A program made the translations under genes and the position numbers. Source: Polaribacter butkevichii (lineage in GTDB: Bacteria > Bacteroidota > Bacteroidia > Flavobacteriales > Flavobacteriaceae). From it: DNA of 64,000 nt. Of the stretch, positions 63,484 through 64,000 are shown one piece after another (position 1 is the stretch's first letter; each line of letters opens with the position of its first letter). The notes beneath the pieces are model-generated. The model worked only from the letters and a program-made list of their open reading frames with translations. It was not told the origin of the DNA and ran no database searches. The stretch spans positions 124,001 through 188,000 of the forward strand of contig NZ_CP150661.1 in the NCBI RefSeq assembly GCF_038024105.1, written 5' to 3'.

Positions 63484-63801
63484 ATGAAAGAAAGGTTAGC
63501 TTTTAAAATGAAATTAAAAGAAGGTCAGAAAGAGGAGTATTATAAAAGGCATAATGCTATATGGCCAGAATTAAAACTTTTATTAAAACAAACCGGTATA
63601 AGTGAATATTCTATTTTTTTTGATGAAGAAAGCAACTCGCTTTTTGCATTTCAGAAAGTAGAATCAGGAGCAAGTTCTCAAGATTTATCAGAAAACCCTA
63701 TTGTTAAAAAATGGTGGGATTATATGGCAGATATCATGGAGGTAAGATCAGATAATTCTCCAATATCAAAAGTATTAGAAGAGGTTTTTTATTTAGAATA
63801 A
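63484..63801 (+). CDS. rhaM: L-rhamnose mutarotase
   Basis: A 105-residue RhaM-family protein that interconverts alpha and beta anomers of L-rhamnose. The sequence shows AFKMKLKEGQKEEYYKRHNAIWP, with the key His, then ISEYSIFFDEESNSLFAFQKVE and WWDYMADIMEVR. Length and motifs fit the family; related L-fucose mutarotases are the main alternative. It follows the GH105 gene after 129 bp with a hairpin in between. Its presence argues for a rhamnose-containing substrate, though no rhamnose isomerase or kinase is in the window. Confidence 0.85.
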   Translation: MKERLAFKMKLKEGQKEEYYKRHNAIWPELKLLLKQTGISEYSIFFDEESNSLFAFQKVESGASSQDLSENPIVKKWWDYMADIMEVRSDNSPISKVLEEVFYLE

Positions 63802-63867
63802 TTTTTAAACAAGTTAACTGCTTGTAAAGTAGTTGTTTGTATGGTAGTTGTTTTTTTAATACCTTTA

Positions 63868-63912
63868 CAGTACAGAACAGGATGGGTTAGAGCAAATGTA
63901 TTTATAAATTTA
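63868..63912 (+). promoter_or_regulatory. Direct-repeat activator site and promoter, unit 6
   Basis: CAGTACAGAACAGGAT (63868-63883), 21 bp, then TAAATTTA (63905-63912), one base off TAnnTTTG. A near-copy, ACAGAACAGAATGGG, recurs at 63921-63935 over the start codon of the next gene. Confidence 0.65.
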
Positions 63913-63930
63913 CAAACGTAACAGAACAGA

Positions 63931-64000
63931 ATGGGCAGTAATAAAATTTCTTTAATAATAAAACATCAAGGAGATATTCCTAAATATCAACAATTAGTAA
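63931..64000 (+). CDS. GntR-family transcriptional regulator, N-terminal part only
   Basis: An open frame starts at ATG and runs off the right edge. Its 23 residues, opening MGSNKISLIIKHQ and continuing GDIPKYQQLV, match the usual start of flavobacterial GntR regulators, in which a beta strand is followed by IPKYxQ before the winged helix. Its promoter carries the locus direct repeat, so the gene is probably induced with the rest and may control the next rhamnose or uronate genes. The family call rests on few residues. Confidence 0.6.
   Translation, partial: MGSNKISLIIKHQGDIPKYQQLV

Overview
The window is about 64 kb of AT-rich DNA from a marine-type member of the Bacteroidota, most likely a Flavobacteriaceae relative of Polaribacter or Formosa. 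The evidence is TAnnTTTG-type -7 promoter elements, a SusC/SusD pair, a hybrid two-component regulator, type IX secretion C-terminal signals and many short lipoprotein signals. No rRNA, tRNA, CRISPR array, insertion sequence or phage gene was recognised.

Layout. (1) 1-2.15 kb: the start of a LacI-family regulator, a divergent promoter/operator region, then kdgK and kdgA, which finish the 2-keto-3-deoxygluconate pathway. (2) 2.2-8.45 kb: a tightly packed signalling operon with a CheY-like receiver, an H-NOX haem nitric-oxide sensor, a PAS histidine kinase, a FIST sensor protein, a second histidine kinase, an Hpt protein and a LytTR response regulator. (3) 8.5-24 kb: a T9SS-secreted protein, then an exopolysaccharide-type cluster: TPR/beta-barrel protein, flippase, GT4, membrane-anchored glycosidase, Ig-like exported protein, large GT-C-like membrane protein, a receiver-glycosyltransferase fusion, a degenerate glycosyltransferase and manA. 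(4) 24-24.75 kb: two small housekeeping-type genes. (5) 25-64 kb: a large polysaccharide utilisation locus. Leftward genes are GH2, GH88, susD, susC, a hybrid two-component regulator and a LacI regulator. Rightward genes are uxuB-uxuA-kduI-kduD-DUF4861-TRAP transporter, then carbohydrate-binding proteins, a clan GH-A hydrolase, a decayed lyase-like pseudogene, a small exported protein, GH2, ThuA/DUF1080, Gfo/Idh, GH43, GH3, GH105, an L-rhamnose mutarotase and the start of a GntR regulator.

How it works together. GH88 and GH105 release 4,5-unsaturated uronates. KduI and KduD turn these into 2-keto-3-deoxygluconate, UxuB and UxuA feed in saturated glucuronate via fructuronate and mannonate, and KdgK plus KdgA yield pyruvate and glyceraldehyde 3-phosphate. 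With a rhamnose mutarotase present, the substrate is probably a uronate/rhamnose polysaccharide (ulvan-like is my leading guess). No intact lyase or sulfatase lies in the window.

The strongest new observation is a shared promoter layout in front of seven transcription units of the locus: a 10-bp-period direct repeat, CAGKAT-N4-CAGGAT, always followed by exactly 21 bp and then a TAnnTTTG-like -7 element. This looks like the binding site of one activator, most likely the hybrid two-component regulator. The second is a receiver domain fused directly to a family-2 glycosyltransferase close to an H-NOX phosphorelay, which suggests nitric oxide may control exopolysaccharide synthesis directly.
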